A DNA stretch of 64,000 nt. It comes from Schistocerca nitens (lineage: Eukaryota; Arthropoda; Insecta; Orthoptera; Acrididae). The translations under genes were made by a program, and so were the position numbers. The notes beneath the pieces are model-generated. The model did no database searches and was not told where the DNA came from. It saw only the letters and a list, made by a program, of their open reading frames with translations. The stretch lies in assembly GCF_023898315.1 (NCBI RefSeq), contig NC_064616.1:646780974-646844973 (forward strand), written 5' to 3'. This document shows positions 33,750 through 44,025 of this stretch, in pieces. Position 1 is the stretch's first letter, and each line of letters begins with the position of its first letter.

Positions 33750-33929
33750 TTCTGTTGATGTTGCTTCTTCCCTTGTTGCTTGCTCTTGTGATGATAATGA
33801 CCCTGATTCTGACAGTGCTAATGCTGCTGTTGCTGTCACTGTTGTTGTCACTGATGATGATAATTCTCCTGTTGATTGAGGTTATGTTGCTGCTTCTGTA
33901 GTTCCTGCCACTTCTGAAGAGGATTGTTT

Positions 33930-36128
33930 TGCTTCAGTTTATTTAGTTGAGTCGTTTCGCGAGATGCAAGGAGAACGAAGCACTGACTTCTGTAGGAACG
34001 TACGCTCTTGGAATTCTAACAGTAAGCCACACCACGATGCATAACGTCTTTCTCGCAGCGGCTGCCACCGGGGTTGGTCAGTCACCTCTGTGACACTTTC
34101 GTGCTTGCTAAATGAACATGGAACGAAACGCACTGCTCTACTTGGAGCTTCTCTTATTTCCTCTTTCAGTCCTATCTGGCGCGAATCCTGTACTGACGAG
34201 CAATATTCAAGTATTGTTCGAACGTGTGTTTTGTAAGCATCTTCCTTTATTGATGGACTGCATTTCCTGAGGATTCTTTCAGTTAATCCGTCTATCATCT
34301 GCCGTATTCGCGATTACGGAGTAATTATATTTCAAATCCCTCCGTACACATACTCCTCGATATTTTGCAGAAGCAACTGGTTACAGCGATTGTTCTGCAG
34401 TTGTGTATACTACAATAAAGGATCTTTCTGTCTATGTATTCGCAATACGTTGCGTCTGTTTATGTTGAGGGTTAATTGCAAATCGCTGCACCAAGCGTCG
34501 ATCCTTGTGGGTTTTCTTGCATTTCGCTATAATTTTCTGCCTTGGCGCCTTCTCTGATCCAACAGCATCTTCCGCGAAAAACCTCATGAAACTTCCGGCG
34601 TTATCTACTTGGTCATTTATATATACTGTGAGAGGTAAGAGTCCTATAACACTCCTTTGTGGCACGCCCGAAGTTAATATTAAATCTGAAGACTTCGCCC
34701 TGTTCAAAATGACATGTTTTGTTCTATTTGCTGGAAACTCTTAAATATAATCACACAGTTGGTCTGATATTCCTTTCGCTCGCATTTTGTTCATTAGGCG
34801 GCAGTATGTAACTGTATCGAATGCCTTCCGGAGAGCAAGGAACACGGTATTTATCTGGGTGCCTGTATTAATCCCGCAAACAAAGTTGACACTTGGCGCG
34901 GTGGCTGATGGGAGCGACTGTAAATGGGAAATGCCTTTACGGTCGGTCCCAATCAGCCACAGTGCCGAGTGTTAACTTCGACTGCGCGTGTAATAGTTAC
35001 TGCTGTCTGGATCTCGTGGAAGAACACGATCATTGTTTCCGGAACCCATGTTGGTTCCTACAGAGGGGACTCTCGGCCTCCAGAAATTTTATAATACGCA
35101 ACCATAAAACATGATCCAAACTTCGAAAATGACTGACTTGAGTTTTCTGTGTCTTTTCGCCGACCTTTCTTGAAAACGGGAATGTCATATACTTTTTTCT
35201 AATCATCAGGAAAACTTCGCTCTTCCAAAGACCTAAGGTACACTGCTGCTAATGATGAGCGAGCTCTATAGCATGCTCTGTTTAGAATTGTACTGGCATC
35301 CCGTCAGGTCCAGCGGCCCTCTCTCTCGAGCGCTTTCAGTTGCTTTTCTATCCCATGGTCACTTACTACTTCCTCTGTGAAACTGTTTTGGAAAAGTCGT
35401 TTAGTAATCCGGCCTTTTCTATGCCGTCCTCCGTTTGAATTTCATTTTGTTCAGTTTGTCTGGACAGATGGCTTGTATCCGTTTACTGATTTAACTTAAA
35501 CCCAAAACTTCCCAGGATTTTCTGTCAGTTTACTTTCGAATATGTTGAACGCTTCACGCGTGGCTCTCATTACGCTAATTGTGGCTTCGTTTAATATTTG
35601 TTTGTCTGTTAGGCTTTGGCTTCGTTTAAATTTGCAGTGAAGCTCTCTTTGCTTCCATAGTATTTTTCTAACGTGGCTATCCAACCACGGCAGGTCTTTT
35701 CCGGCCCTCACAACGTTGCTCGGCACGTGGCTGTCTAAAGCGCATTGTAAAATGCTCTTGAACTTTGTCCATTGGTACTCAACATTGTTAGTGCCAGAGA
35801 TGAAATTTTCGTGCTGATCCCTCAGGTAATCTGAAACCTATTTCTCTTGGCTCTTGCTTAGCAGAAAGATCTTACTGTCGTTCTTTGCATTCCCATTTTG
35901 CAGCCGTATTTAGTGATGCTGTAACGGCCTTGTCATATGCGGACCGAGTCGAAAAGTTTGGGTCACGAGTCGGTTCTCTGATTAACTGCTCAAGGTAATT
36001 TTCGGATTTGGCCGGTTGGTCGAATCGCGCACTATCCATATTTGTGGTGAATTCTGATGTCGCAGTGGCCCCATGATGGACTGCGTGGGAACTTGAAGGC
36101 AGGGAAACCGATCGTACAGGTTCAGATG
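33930..36128 (-). mobile_element. CR1-like LINE, decayed
   Basis: Minus strand. Pieces in order from the 5' side: an RT N-terminal stretch at 35726-35496 with PWLDSHVRKILWKQRELHCK and FNIFESKLTENPGKFW; the palm at 34707-34432 with LTSGVPQRSVIGLLPLTVYI and FFAEDAVGSE, where the catalytic ADD has become AED; and the C-terminal domain at 34298-33939 with THVRTILEYCSSVQDSRQIG. The aspartate change plus multiple stops make it inactive. The 5' side reaches the SINE duplication at 36116. Confidence 0.8.
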
Positions 36129-36344
36129 TTTCAAATGGTTCAAATGGCTCTGAGCACTATGGGACTTAACATCTATGGTCATCAGTCCCCTAGAACTTAG
36201 AACTACTTAAACCTAACTAACCTAAGGACATCACACAATACCCTGTCATCACGAGGCAAAGAAAATCCCTTACCCCGCCGGGAATCGAACCCGGGAACCC
36301 GGGCGCGGGAAGCAAGAACGCTACCGCACGACCACGAGCTGCGG
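36129..36344 (-). mobile_element. SINE family C: family-A body with a different tRNA head
   Basis: The tail and body (36129-36235) match family A, but the head is unrelated to it: box B GGGTTCGATTCCCGG and GTGGTCGTGCGGTAGCG box A, joined through CCTCGTGATGACAGGGTATT. Exact 13-bp duplication ACAGGTTCAGATG at 36116-36128 and 36345-36357. The same head type is at 51889. Confidence 0.93.
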
Positions 36345-36397
36345 ACAGGTTCAGATGGACCACGTCTGACCAACACAAGGGAGGATCGCCGTACTTA

Positions 36398-37351
36398 CAA
36401 GGGAACCTCCCCATCGCACCCCCCTCAGATTTAATTATAAGTTGGCACAGTGGATGGGCCTTGAAAACTGAACACAGATCAGTCGAGAAAACAGGAGGAA
36501 GTTGTGTGGAACTATGAAAAAATAAGCAAAATATGCAAACTGAGTAGTCCATGCGCAACATATGCCACAATAAAGTCATAGTGAGCTCTGTAGAGTGGTG
36601 GTCCCGTGGTTAGCGTAAGCAGATGCAGAACGAGAGGTCCTTGGTTCAAGTCTTCCTTCGAGTGAAAACTTTTAATTTTTTATTTACAGTTTATGTCACA
36701 AACTCTTTATGTTTTCATGACTTTTTTGGGAGTGATTATCACATCCACAAGAAAACCTAAATCGGGCAAGGTAGAAGAATGTTCTTACCCATTCGCCAAG
36801 TGTACAGGTTAGGTGGGTCGACAACATATTCCTGTCATGTGACGCACATGCCGTCACCTGTGTCGTATAGAATATTTCAGACGTGTTTTCCTGTGGAGGA
36901 ATCGGTTGACCTATGACCTTGCGAACAAATGTTTTCGGTTCCCATTGAAGAGGCACGTCCTTTCGTCTACTAATCGTACGGTTTTGCGGTGCGGTCGCAC
37001 ACTAAACGTATTACGGTGAACAGAGACGTCAATGAACGAACGGACAGATCATAACTATGGGAAAATAAAGAAAATAAAATTTTCACTCCAAGGAAGACTT
37101 GAACCAAGGACCTCTCGCTTTACAGCTGCTCACGCTAACCACGGGACCACGGCTCTCCAGAGCTCACTATCACCTTGATGTTGCATATGTTGCGCATGGA
37201 CTACTCAGTTTGTTTATTTTGCTTATTTTTTCATAGTTCCACACAACTTCTTCCTGTTTTCTTGATTGGTTTGTGTTCAGTTTTTCAAGGCCTATCCACT
37301 GTGCCAACTTATAACTAAATCCGAGGGGGGAGCGATGGGGAGGTTCCCTTG
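36398..37351. mobile_element. TIR element (copy 1) with tRNA-like modules in its arms
   Basis: 954 bp with long inverted arms of about 290 bp beginning CAAGGGAACCTCCCCATCGC and ending with the near-complement. TTA is duplicated at 36395-36397 and 37352-37354, a 3-bp TSD of the sort used by PIF/Harbinger elements. Each arm holds a tRNA-like segment: GTGGTTAGCGTAAGCAG with GGTCCTTGGTTCAAGTC (36605-36655), and its inverted partner (37085-37150). The centre holds a short minus-strand frame also present in copy 2. No transposase, so non-autonomous; superfamily inferred only from the TSD. Confidence 0.85.
36696..36956 (-). CDS. Short ORF conserved between the two TIR elements
   Basis: 86 codons, starting MPLQWEPKTFVRKVIGQPIP and containing RNMLSTHLTCTLGEWV and FYLARFRFSCGCD. 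The frame is also open in copy 2 (49975-50244), with about ten differences over 80 residues. No known domain. It may be open only because the copies are young. Confidence 0.2.
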   Translation of the reverse strand: MPLQWEPKTFVRKVIGQPIPPQENTSEIFYTTQVTACASHDRNMLSTHLTCTLGEWVRTFFYLARFRFSCGCDNHSQKSHENIKSL

Positions 37352-37389
37352 TTAGCAATAAGCACATTCAGACCCCTTCGTGTGTGCGT

Positions 37390-38080
37390 CTGCCATCCGA
37401 GGACAAGTAATGGACACTCTGCAACATTCTTTGTCATTCCAAACCATTATTCGAAGACTAGCAGCAGCCATACATAACTACCGTGAACACCACAACACAA
37501 ATGACTGCGTATCGACTGGTCCCGTGACCGGGAAGCAGGAACTGCTGATGAATGGCATCAGGTGTTCAGCGGTGCATTGCGGTTCTGCACTACCCCGTAT
37601 AGTCATCGTCGTCGCTATGGAGACGACCTGGTGAGAGATTCCAATCTTTCAGTGGTTTGGAGAGAGACAGCGGTGTTAGTCTCTGCGCCATAGTAAGGGG
37701 GGGCCATCGGGTATGACTTCAGCTCTGGAGACCCAACGGTACGTCACGGCGAATATCCCGCTTCCTCATATGTTACCTGTCATGCAACAGTACCATAGTG
37801 CCATTTATTGACACGACAGAGCTCGTCCACACATGGTACGTTTCTCTACGACCTGTCTGTATTATATGAAGGTGTCCGCATGGCGAGAAAGATCCCCAGA
37901 TATTTCCCCGATACAGCTCTGACGTCAGTTCCGTCTCAGTGCAGGTATCCAGTATATCAAGGACCAGTTAAAACAGTTGTGGGCTGGCTTGCCTAGGAAA
38001 GGATACAATGGCTTCGACACGCTTCCCAACCGAATCAGTGCATGCATCCGGCATCAAACTGAATATGGCCTCATGATGCG
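37390..38080 (+). pseudogene. Tc1-like transposase remnant
   Basis: Pieces in shifting frames: a VVWRETAV stretch near 37655; RARPHMVRFSTT at about 37823-37858 (after the second Asp of QDNARPH); a degraded PDLSPIEH equivalent near 37900; and KQLWAGLPRKGYNGFDTLPN with RISACIRHQTEYG at about 37972-38070, the usual Tc1 C terminus. TIRs not identified. Confidence 0.65.
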
Positions 38081-38116
38081 AAGTTCTTTGTATATTTGAC
38101 TCGATTTTGTAATCGC

Positions 38117-38457
38117 TGTCAACGGTCTTGCCTCAATGGTAACATCAGTTACCGTTAGATCACAGAAGGTAAGTGCTGTCGGACTTGGCTGACACTTGGA
38201 TGGGTGACCAGTCGGCCTGCTAAGCACTGTTGGCAAGCGGGGTGCTCTCAGTCATTATGAGGTTAATTGAGGAGTTACTGATGGGAAAGTAGCGTCTCCG
38301 ATCACGAAAATTGACAACGGCCAGGAGAGTGGTGTGCTGACCACATCCCGTCTATCTCCCCATCCAGTGACGCCTGTGGTCTGAGGATGACACTGCGGTC
38401 GGTCGGTACCTTTGCGCTTTCAGGGCCTGTTCAGGCGGGGTTTAATAGATTCGTTAG
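38117..38457 (+). mobile_element. 5S-rRNA-derived SINE
   Basis: The head resembles 5S rRNA: GTCAACGGTCTTGCC at the start, ACTTGGATGGGTGACC (C box) at about 38190-38208 and CACTGTTGGCAAGC at its end. The body shares blocks with the other 5S SINE and with SINE F. Flanked by TTTTGTAATCGC (38105-38116) and TTTTGTAATTGC (38458-38469), a 12-bp duplication with one change. Confidence 0.9.
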
Positions 38458-38521
38458 TTTTGTAATTGCATCCCTCAACCAGTGAAGTTTTGTTTCCTCC
38501 TCCCCTTCTGCATACTCAACT

Positions 38522-38536
38522 TTTTTTTTTTTTTTC
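38522..38536. repeat. T homopolymer
   Basis: T run of about 15 bases just beyond the 3' end of the RTE LINE. Confidence 0.7.
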
Positions 38537-38602
38537 AGGCAATGTAAAAATGGTTTTGCTTTCTCGTGGTAGCTCATGTTGTTGTTGTTGTTGTGGTGGT
38601 CT

Positions 38603-39190
38603 TCAGTCCTGAGACTGGTTTGATGCAGCTCTCCATGCTACCCTGTCCTGTGCAAGCTTCATCATCTCCCAGTACTTACTGCAACCTACATCCTTGTGAA
38701 CCTGCTTAGTGTATTCATCTCTTGGTCTCCCTCTACGATTTTTACCCTCCACGTTTCCCTCCAATGCTAAATTTGTGATCCCTTGCTGCCTCAGAACATG
38801 TCCTACTAACCGGTCCCTTCTTTTTCTTAAGTTGTGCCACAAACTCCTCTTCTCCCCAATTCTATTCAATACTTCATCATTAGTTACGTGATCTACCCAT
38901 CTAATCTTCAGCATTCTTCTGTAGCACCACATTTCGAAAGCTTCTATTCTCTTCTTGTCCAAACTATTTATCGTCCATGTTTCACTTCCATACATGACTA
39001 CACTCCATACAAATACTTTCATAAACGACTTCCTGACACTTAAATCTATACTCGATGTTAACAAATTTCTCTTCTTCAGAAACGCTTTCCTTGTCATTGC
39101 CAGTCTACATTTTATATCTTCTCTACTTCGACTATCATCAGTTATTTTGCTCCCCAAATAGCAAAACTCCTTTACTACTTTGTGTCTCAT
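38603..39190 (-). pseudogene. RTE LINE, C-terminal domain of the polyprotein
   Basis: 195 open codons. Starts in KVVKEFCYLGSKITDDSRSR and continues through FMKVFVWSVVMYGSETWTI, EAFEMWCYRRMLKIRWVDHV, RDRLVGHVLRQQG and the terminal WEMMKLAQDRVAWRAASNQ. This is the conserved region after the RT of RTE elements, of unknown biochemical role. It is the best preserved part of the element and overlaps the RT frame at 39138-39190, so a frameshift separates the two. Confidence 0.85.
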
Positions 39191-39803
39191 TTCCTAATCT
39201 AATTCCCTCAGCATCACCCGACTTAATTCGACTACATTCCATTATCCTCGTTTTGCTTTTCTTGATGTTCATCTTATATCCTCCTTTCAAGACAATGTCC
39301 ATTCCGTTCAACTGCTCTTCCAAGTCCTTTGCTGTCTCTGAGATTGACCGATGACATTGTAATTCTGTCAAAGTTTTTATTTCTTCTCCATGGATTTTCA
39401 TACCTACTCCGAATTTTTCTTTTGTTTCCTTTACTGCTTGCTCAATATACAGATTGAATAACATCGGGGAGAGGCTACAACCCTGTCTCACTCCCTTCCC
39501 AACAAATGCTTCCATTTCGTGCCCCTCGACTCTTATAACTGCCATCTGGTTTCTGTACAAATTGTAAATAGTCTTTCGCTCCCTGTATTTTACCCCTGCC
39601 ACCTTCAGAATTTGAAAGAGCTTATTCCAGTCAACATTGTCAAAAGCTTTCTCTAAGTCTACAAATGCTAGAAACGTAGGTTTGCCTTTCCTTAATCTTT
39701 CTTCTAAGATAAGTCGTTGGGTCAGTATTGCCTCACGGGTTCCAATATTCCTACGGAATCCAAACTGATCTTCTCCGAAGTCGGCATCTACCAGTTTTTC
39801 CAT
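39138..39803 (-). pseudogene. RTE LINE reverse transcriptase with inverted FADD segment
   Basis: 221 open codons. RT blocks in order: FGEDQFGFRRNIGTREAI, FLAFVDLEKAFDNVDWNKLF, then GVRQGCSLSPMLFNLYIEQA. Where the family has RFADDIVIL, this copy reads TELQCHRSI (bases 39343-39369), although the flanking IKTL and SETAKDLEEQLNGMD are normal and the length is unchanged. The 30 bases 39340-39369 are the expected sequence in reverse complement; read on the plus strand they give RLTDDIVIL. The catalytic Asp pair is therefore gone from the coding strand. GYKMNIKKSKTRIM follows normally. Confidence 0.88.
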
Positions 39804-39910
39804 TCGTCTGTAAAGAATTCGCGTTAGTATTTTGCAGCTGTGGCTTATTAAACTGATTGTTCGGTAATTTTCACATCTGTCAGCACCTGCTTTCTTTGGG
39901 ATTGGAATTA

Positions 39911-40340
39911 TTATATTCTTCTTGAAGTATGAGGGTAGAGTTTTGTCAGGACTGGCTCTCCGAAGGCCGTCAGTAGTTCTAATGGAATGTTGTCTACTCC
40001 CGGGGGCTTGTTTCGACTCAGGTCTTTCAGTGCTCTGTCAAACTCTTCACGCAGTATCTTATCTCCCATTTCATCTTCATCTACATCCTCTTCCATTTCC
40101 ATAATATTGTCCTCAAGTACATCGCCCTTGTATAGACCCTCTATATACTCCTACCACCATTCTGCTTTCCCTTCTTTGCTTAGAACTGGGTTTCCATTTG
40201 AGCTCTTGATATTCATACAAGTGGTTCTCTTTTCTCCAAAGGTCTCTTTAATTTTTCTGTAGGCAGTACCTATCTTACCCCTAGTGAGATAAGCCTCTAC
40301 ATCCTTACATTTGTTCTCTAGCCATCCCTGCTTAGCCATT
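39911..40340 (-). pseudogene. RTE LINE, region between endonuclease and RT
   Basis: Two separate frames: 40339-40151 has MAKQGWLENKCKDVEAYLTR and YRKIKETFGEKRT; 40102-39911 has FDRALKDLSRNKPPGVDNIP followed by LELL, matching the KA.G.D.IP.E block just before the RT fingers. A stop and frame changes lie between. Confidence 0.75.
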
Positions 40341-40810
40341 TTTCACTTCCTGTCGATCTCATATTTGAGACGTTTGTATTCCTTTTTCCCTGCTTCATTT
40401 ACTGCATTTTTATATTTTCTCCTTTCATCAATTAAATTCAATATTTTTTCTGTTACTAGCCCTCGTCTTATTACCTACTTGATCCTCTGCTGCCTTCACT
40501 ACTTCATCCCTCAGAGGTACCTATTCTTCTTCTTCTGTACTTCTTTCCCCCATTCCTGTCAATTGTTCCCTTACGCTCTCCCTGAAACTCTGTACAACCT
40601 CTGGTTCTTTCAGTTTATCCAGGTCCCATCTCCTTAAATTCCCACCTTTTTGCAGTTTCTTCAGTTTTAATCTACAGTTCATAACCAATAGATTGTCGTC
40701 AGAGTGCACATCTGCCCCTGGAAATGTCTTACAATTTAAAACCTGGTTCCTGAATCTCTATCTTACCATTATATAATCTATCTGATACCTTCCAGTATGT
40801 CCAGGATTCT

Positions 40811-41125
40811 CCTGCAAATTCTATCTCTAGGGAAACGGAAGTCAGAAGATAAATGTATTGAATTTGACCATGTGACCCATCACAATGACTTTTTGTTAAC
40901 AGGCGCGGGTCCAAGGAGGGAGGGTTGATGTTTCATGAGGGCTATGAGCTACCGAGTGTTAGCTTAATCATATGTAACACTTGGTAGCTCATAGCCCTCA
41001 TGAAACATCCACCCTCCCTCCTTGGATCCGCGCCTGTCAACAAAAAGTCATTGTGATGAGTCACATGGTCAAATTCAATAGATTTATCTTCTGGCTTCCG
41101 TTTCCCTAGAGAGAGAATTTGCAGG
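40811..41125. repeat. 315-bp near-perfect palindrome
   Basis: The arm 40811-40961 and its inverted partner 40975-41125 (151 bp each) are separated by 13 bases. Outer ends are CCTGCAAATTCTATCTCTAG and its near-complement; inner ends are GTGTTA / TAACAC. Mismatches are few. The outer end of the left arm is RTE-LINE sequence, so the palindrome includes the LINE 5' boundary. Such a sequence should extrude as a hairpin. Confidence 0.93.
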
Positions 41126-41267
41126 TTTGTTTTCCTCAGCAGCTGTATCTGTTCGCCTGTCCCCAGGCATTAAGTCATCGAAACGTATGAGCATGAAGTC
41201 AGAGCTGACACCGTTTATTTTTCTTCGCTGCATGTCATCCATGCTAAGTGGGTAAAAAATAATCTCA

Positions 41268-41500
41268 TATCGAGCGAGGCGTCTCAGGAGTTAGCAAACT
41301 GGTCTCGCATTCCGAAGGAGGGGGATTCAAATTTCATCCAGATTTGTGCGTCCGTGGTTGCCCTAAATCTATTAAGGCTGGCGGTTCTTTTGCAAATAAC
41401 ACTATCGGTTTCCGTAAGGATCAGTGTCCAACCAGACTTTGTGCACCATCTGTAGTGACAACATCACTACGAGAAGTTGCACTCTTAATTTTCCTTCGTG
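41268..41500 (+). mobile_element. Decayed SINE family D
   Basis: CGAGCGAGGCGTCTCAGGAG head, GGGGGATTCAAATTTCATCC box-B area and GTGGTTGCCCTAAATCTATT body are recognisable despite many changes. Confidence 0.65.
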
Positions 41501-41595
41501 AACAACATAAAACTCCGTTAATTTTAACGGAATAAGTCACGAAAAATATGTCCTTAATTCACTTGCAGTTATAACTAAGCACCGGGTATACTATA

Positions 41596-42790
41596 CACAC
41601 TGATAAGCCAAAACATTATGACCATTGCCCACCGCGACGTCAAATGCCGCCTGGTGGCGTTGCGGGCAGTGGCGCGGTAGCAAAATTGCGTAAGCGGAGC
41701 AGACCAACACCAGCAGACATGGGCGAGGAATGACCCTAGCGGAGATATTGGCTGCAAATGGGAAAATCCATTGAGATTAGCTACTTTGACGAAAGGCTGA
41801 TCATCATTACGCAGAGCCTGTGAACGAGTATCTCGAAAACGGCGAATCTGTTCGAATGTTTACGTGCTACTGTCGCTAGCATCTACACAAAGAGATGGAA
41901 AGACAGTGAAACTATCGTTAGGCCCGAAATGGTTGGACGGCCACGACTCTTCACAGAACGTGGGGTTCGGAGGCTTGTCTGTTCTGTAAAGTAGGATAGG
42001 TGGTGATCTGTGGCATCTCTGCTGAGAGAACACAATAATGGTGCACACACTAGTGTTTCGTAGCACACCGTTCATCGTACATTGTTGAACGTGGAGCTCC
42101 GCAGCAGACCACCCCTGTGTGTTCACATGCAATCAGTTACGATTGCAGTGGCTACAGGACCATCTGGATTCGACCGTCGATCAATGTAAACGTGTTGGCT
42201 CGTCGGGTGAATCGCATTTTTGTTACACTAGATCGACGGTCGTCCCTACAAACGCCGTTATCGAGGTGAACGACAGGTCGAAACGAGCAGCGCGTCACGG
42301 ACACAGGCTAGTGGGAGCAGTATTATGCTATGGGAGACATTCTCCGGCGTTTGTATGGGGCCTGTGGTAGGAATCGAGGATACGCTAACAGCTGCAAACC
42401 ACCTGTATCCCTTCATACTTGACGTCTCCGACGGCAATGTCAGCTTTCAGGAGTATAACTGCCCGTGTCTCAGAGCCAGAACCGTACTAAAATGGTTTGA
42501 GGAGCCTTACATTGAACTCACGTTGAGGCCTCAGCGACCAGATTCGTCTGATGCACATCCTATGGAACACATCTGGGTCGCTATCGGGTGCCATCACCGT
42601 GTACGCAAATCAGCGGTTCGTTATTCACGCGAATTACATGACCTGTGCGAAGATATCTATTGCCACACACCTCCACAAGCCTGCCAATAAACCGTCGGAT
42701 CCCTGGTACACGGAGTCAGTTATGCGTATCAGTCCAAAAACGGACACACAAGCTATTATGCGGGTGGTTACAATGTTTTGGATCAGTAGA
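41596..42790 (+). mobile_element. Tc1-like transposon, decayed
   Basis: Left TIR CACACTGATAAGCCAAAACA and right end CAATGTTTTGGATCAGT (near complement). Transposase pieces appear in all three frames: SGESHFCYTRSTVVPTNAV with a D-to-G change near 42205-42260 (family SDESHF), a degraded GVMVWG/MGPVVG block near 42340, and AHPMEHIWVAIGCHH (42554-42600), where DLNPIEH has become AHPMEH. Clearly inactive. Confidence 0.75.
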
Positions 42791-42795
42791 TATAC

Positions 42796-43520
42796 ATGTA
42801 CCATTATACAATACACAAAAATTTCTTGTTCAAAAATGAATGTCGACCGTGATGGGTTAGCACCATAAAAAAGCGCCAAAAAAAAGAGATTTCATGTAGC
42901 AGAAGTAGTAACAGCTATAAAAAAAAAAAGAGAGAGAGGGAGAACAAAATATGCTGTTGACATGATCTGCCCCATCTAAGGGGAACGTTAAGCTGGGCGT
43001 TTTTCGAGGTGCTATTCGAGAAGCGTGGGCTCTCTGACGGCTCCTTTATCTCGCTGTCGGAAAGCGCACTCCATATACAGTTAGCGGAGTCAAATACACT
43101 CAGCACTTACACTTAAACTCAAACATTCATAAGTAATGAAGGAGAGATGCGAATGTGCACGAATACAGAAATAATTTACAATAGGTGAATAGACAACCCC
43201 CCTGTGCTCTCTGGACACCTACTGTCATACTGCTTTACTTACAGTGTATGTTCTTTACGTGTCTAATTCAAATGCTTCCTTTCGTATGTTGAAAGGGGCG
43301 AAGTTACTAGGATGCGTGCTAACCGCCACAACTATAGAAGAAATGTAAAAATTAGAAATTGGTAGAAGATAGGTGTTATAGGAGGATTCAGAGGATATGT
43401 TGCACGTATTGCTGAAGAGGTTGATTTTAGAATCTCTCTGGTCTGGAATTTAAACGATTGACACAGCGTAGAATAGCGCGTCATACGAGTAGAATAAGTG
43501 ACAGTTAAACTAATTACAAA
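42796..43520. other. Unassigned sequence
   Basis: Contains purine-rich patches (AAAAAAAAAAGAGAGAGAGG near 42921) but no gene or named repeat. Confidence 0.4.
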
Positions 43521-43534
43521 TGTAGTTAGTGGCT

Positions 43535-43727
43535 CAAAAATGGCTCTGAGCACTATGGGACTTAACTTCTGAGGTCATCAGTCCCCCAGAACTTAGAACT
43601 AGTTAAACCTAACTAACCTAAGGACATCACACACACCCATGCCCGAGGCAGGATTCGAACCTGCGACCGTAGCGATCGCACGGTTCCAGACTGTAGCGCC
43701 TAGAACCGCTCGGCCACTCCGGCCGGC
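43535..43727 (-). mobile_element. SINE family A, full length
   Basis: Minus-strand copy with intact tail, body and head. Exact 11-bp duplication AGTTAGTGGCT at 43524-43534 and 43728-43738. Confidence 0.95.
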
Positions 43728-44025
43728 AGTTAGTGGCTGTGAATGTTTTGACAACTTGACAAAAAGTTAATCAAGGTAATATCGCTCGTACGCCAACGTC
43801 TGAAAAATTAGTAACTTGCTGTTTATAACCGATACATATTTCAAAATTTTTTTACCTTCATCTGCAGAGGCATTTTTATTTTGAAAATATAGGAATTTGA
43901 TTTATATACAGGGTTATTACAAATGATTGAAGCGATTTCACAGCTCTACAATAACTTTATTATTTGAGATATTTTCACAATGCTTTGCACACACATACAA
44001 AAACTCAAAAAGTTTTTTCAGGCAT

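Larger units (their letters stand above)
38575..40860 (-). mobile_element. RTE-type LINE, 5'-truncated
   Basis: Minus-strand non-LTR retrotransposon with an (AAC)n 3' tail (GTT run at 38578-38594). From 5' to 3': the end of the AP-endonuclease, with RYQIDYIMV (about 40785) and GADVHSDDNLLVMNCRLKLK (about 40710-40650), where the catalytic His of SDHNL is replaced by Asp; the linker; then the RT and C-terminal domain listed separately. The endonuclease, linker and RT lie in different frames with several stops. The 5' end runs into a large palindrome at 40811. Confidence 0.9.

Noticed and set aside
33719..33901. 60-codon Leu/Met/Ile-rich frame resembling a transmembrane protein
   Set aside because: Arises from a degenerate TGN/CTN trinucleotide tract and begins inside a SINE tail.
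43840..43890. Minus-strand CTGCAGATGAAGG...GAAAT as a hammerhead-like motif
   Set aside because: Core is CUGCAGA and the putative stem II does not pair; spacing is wrong.
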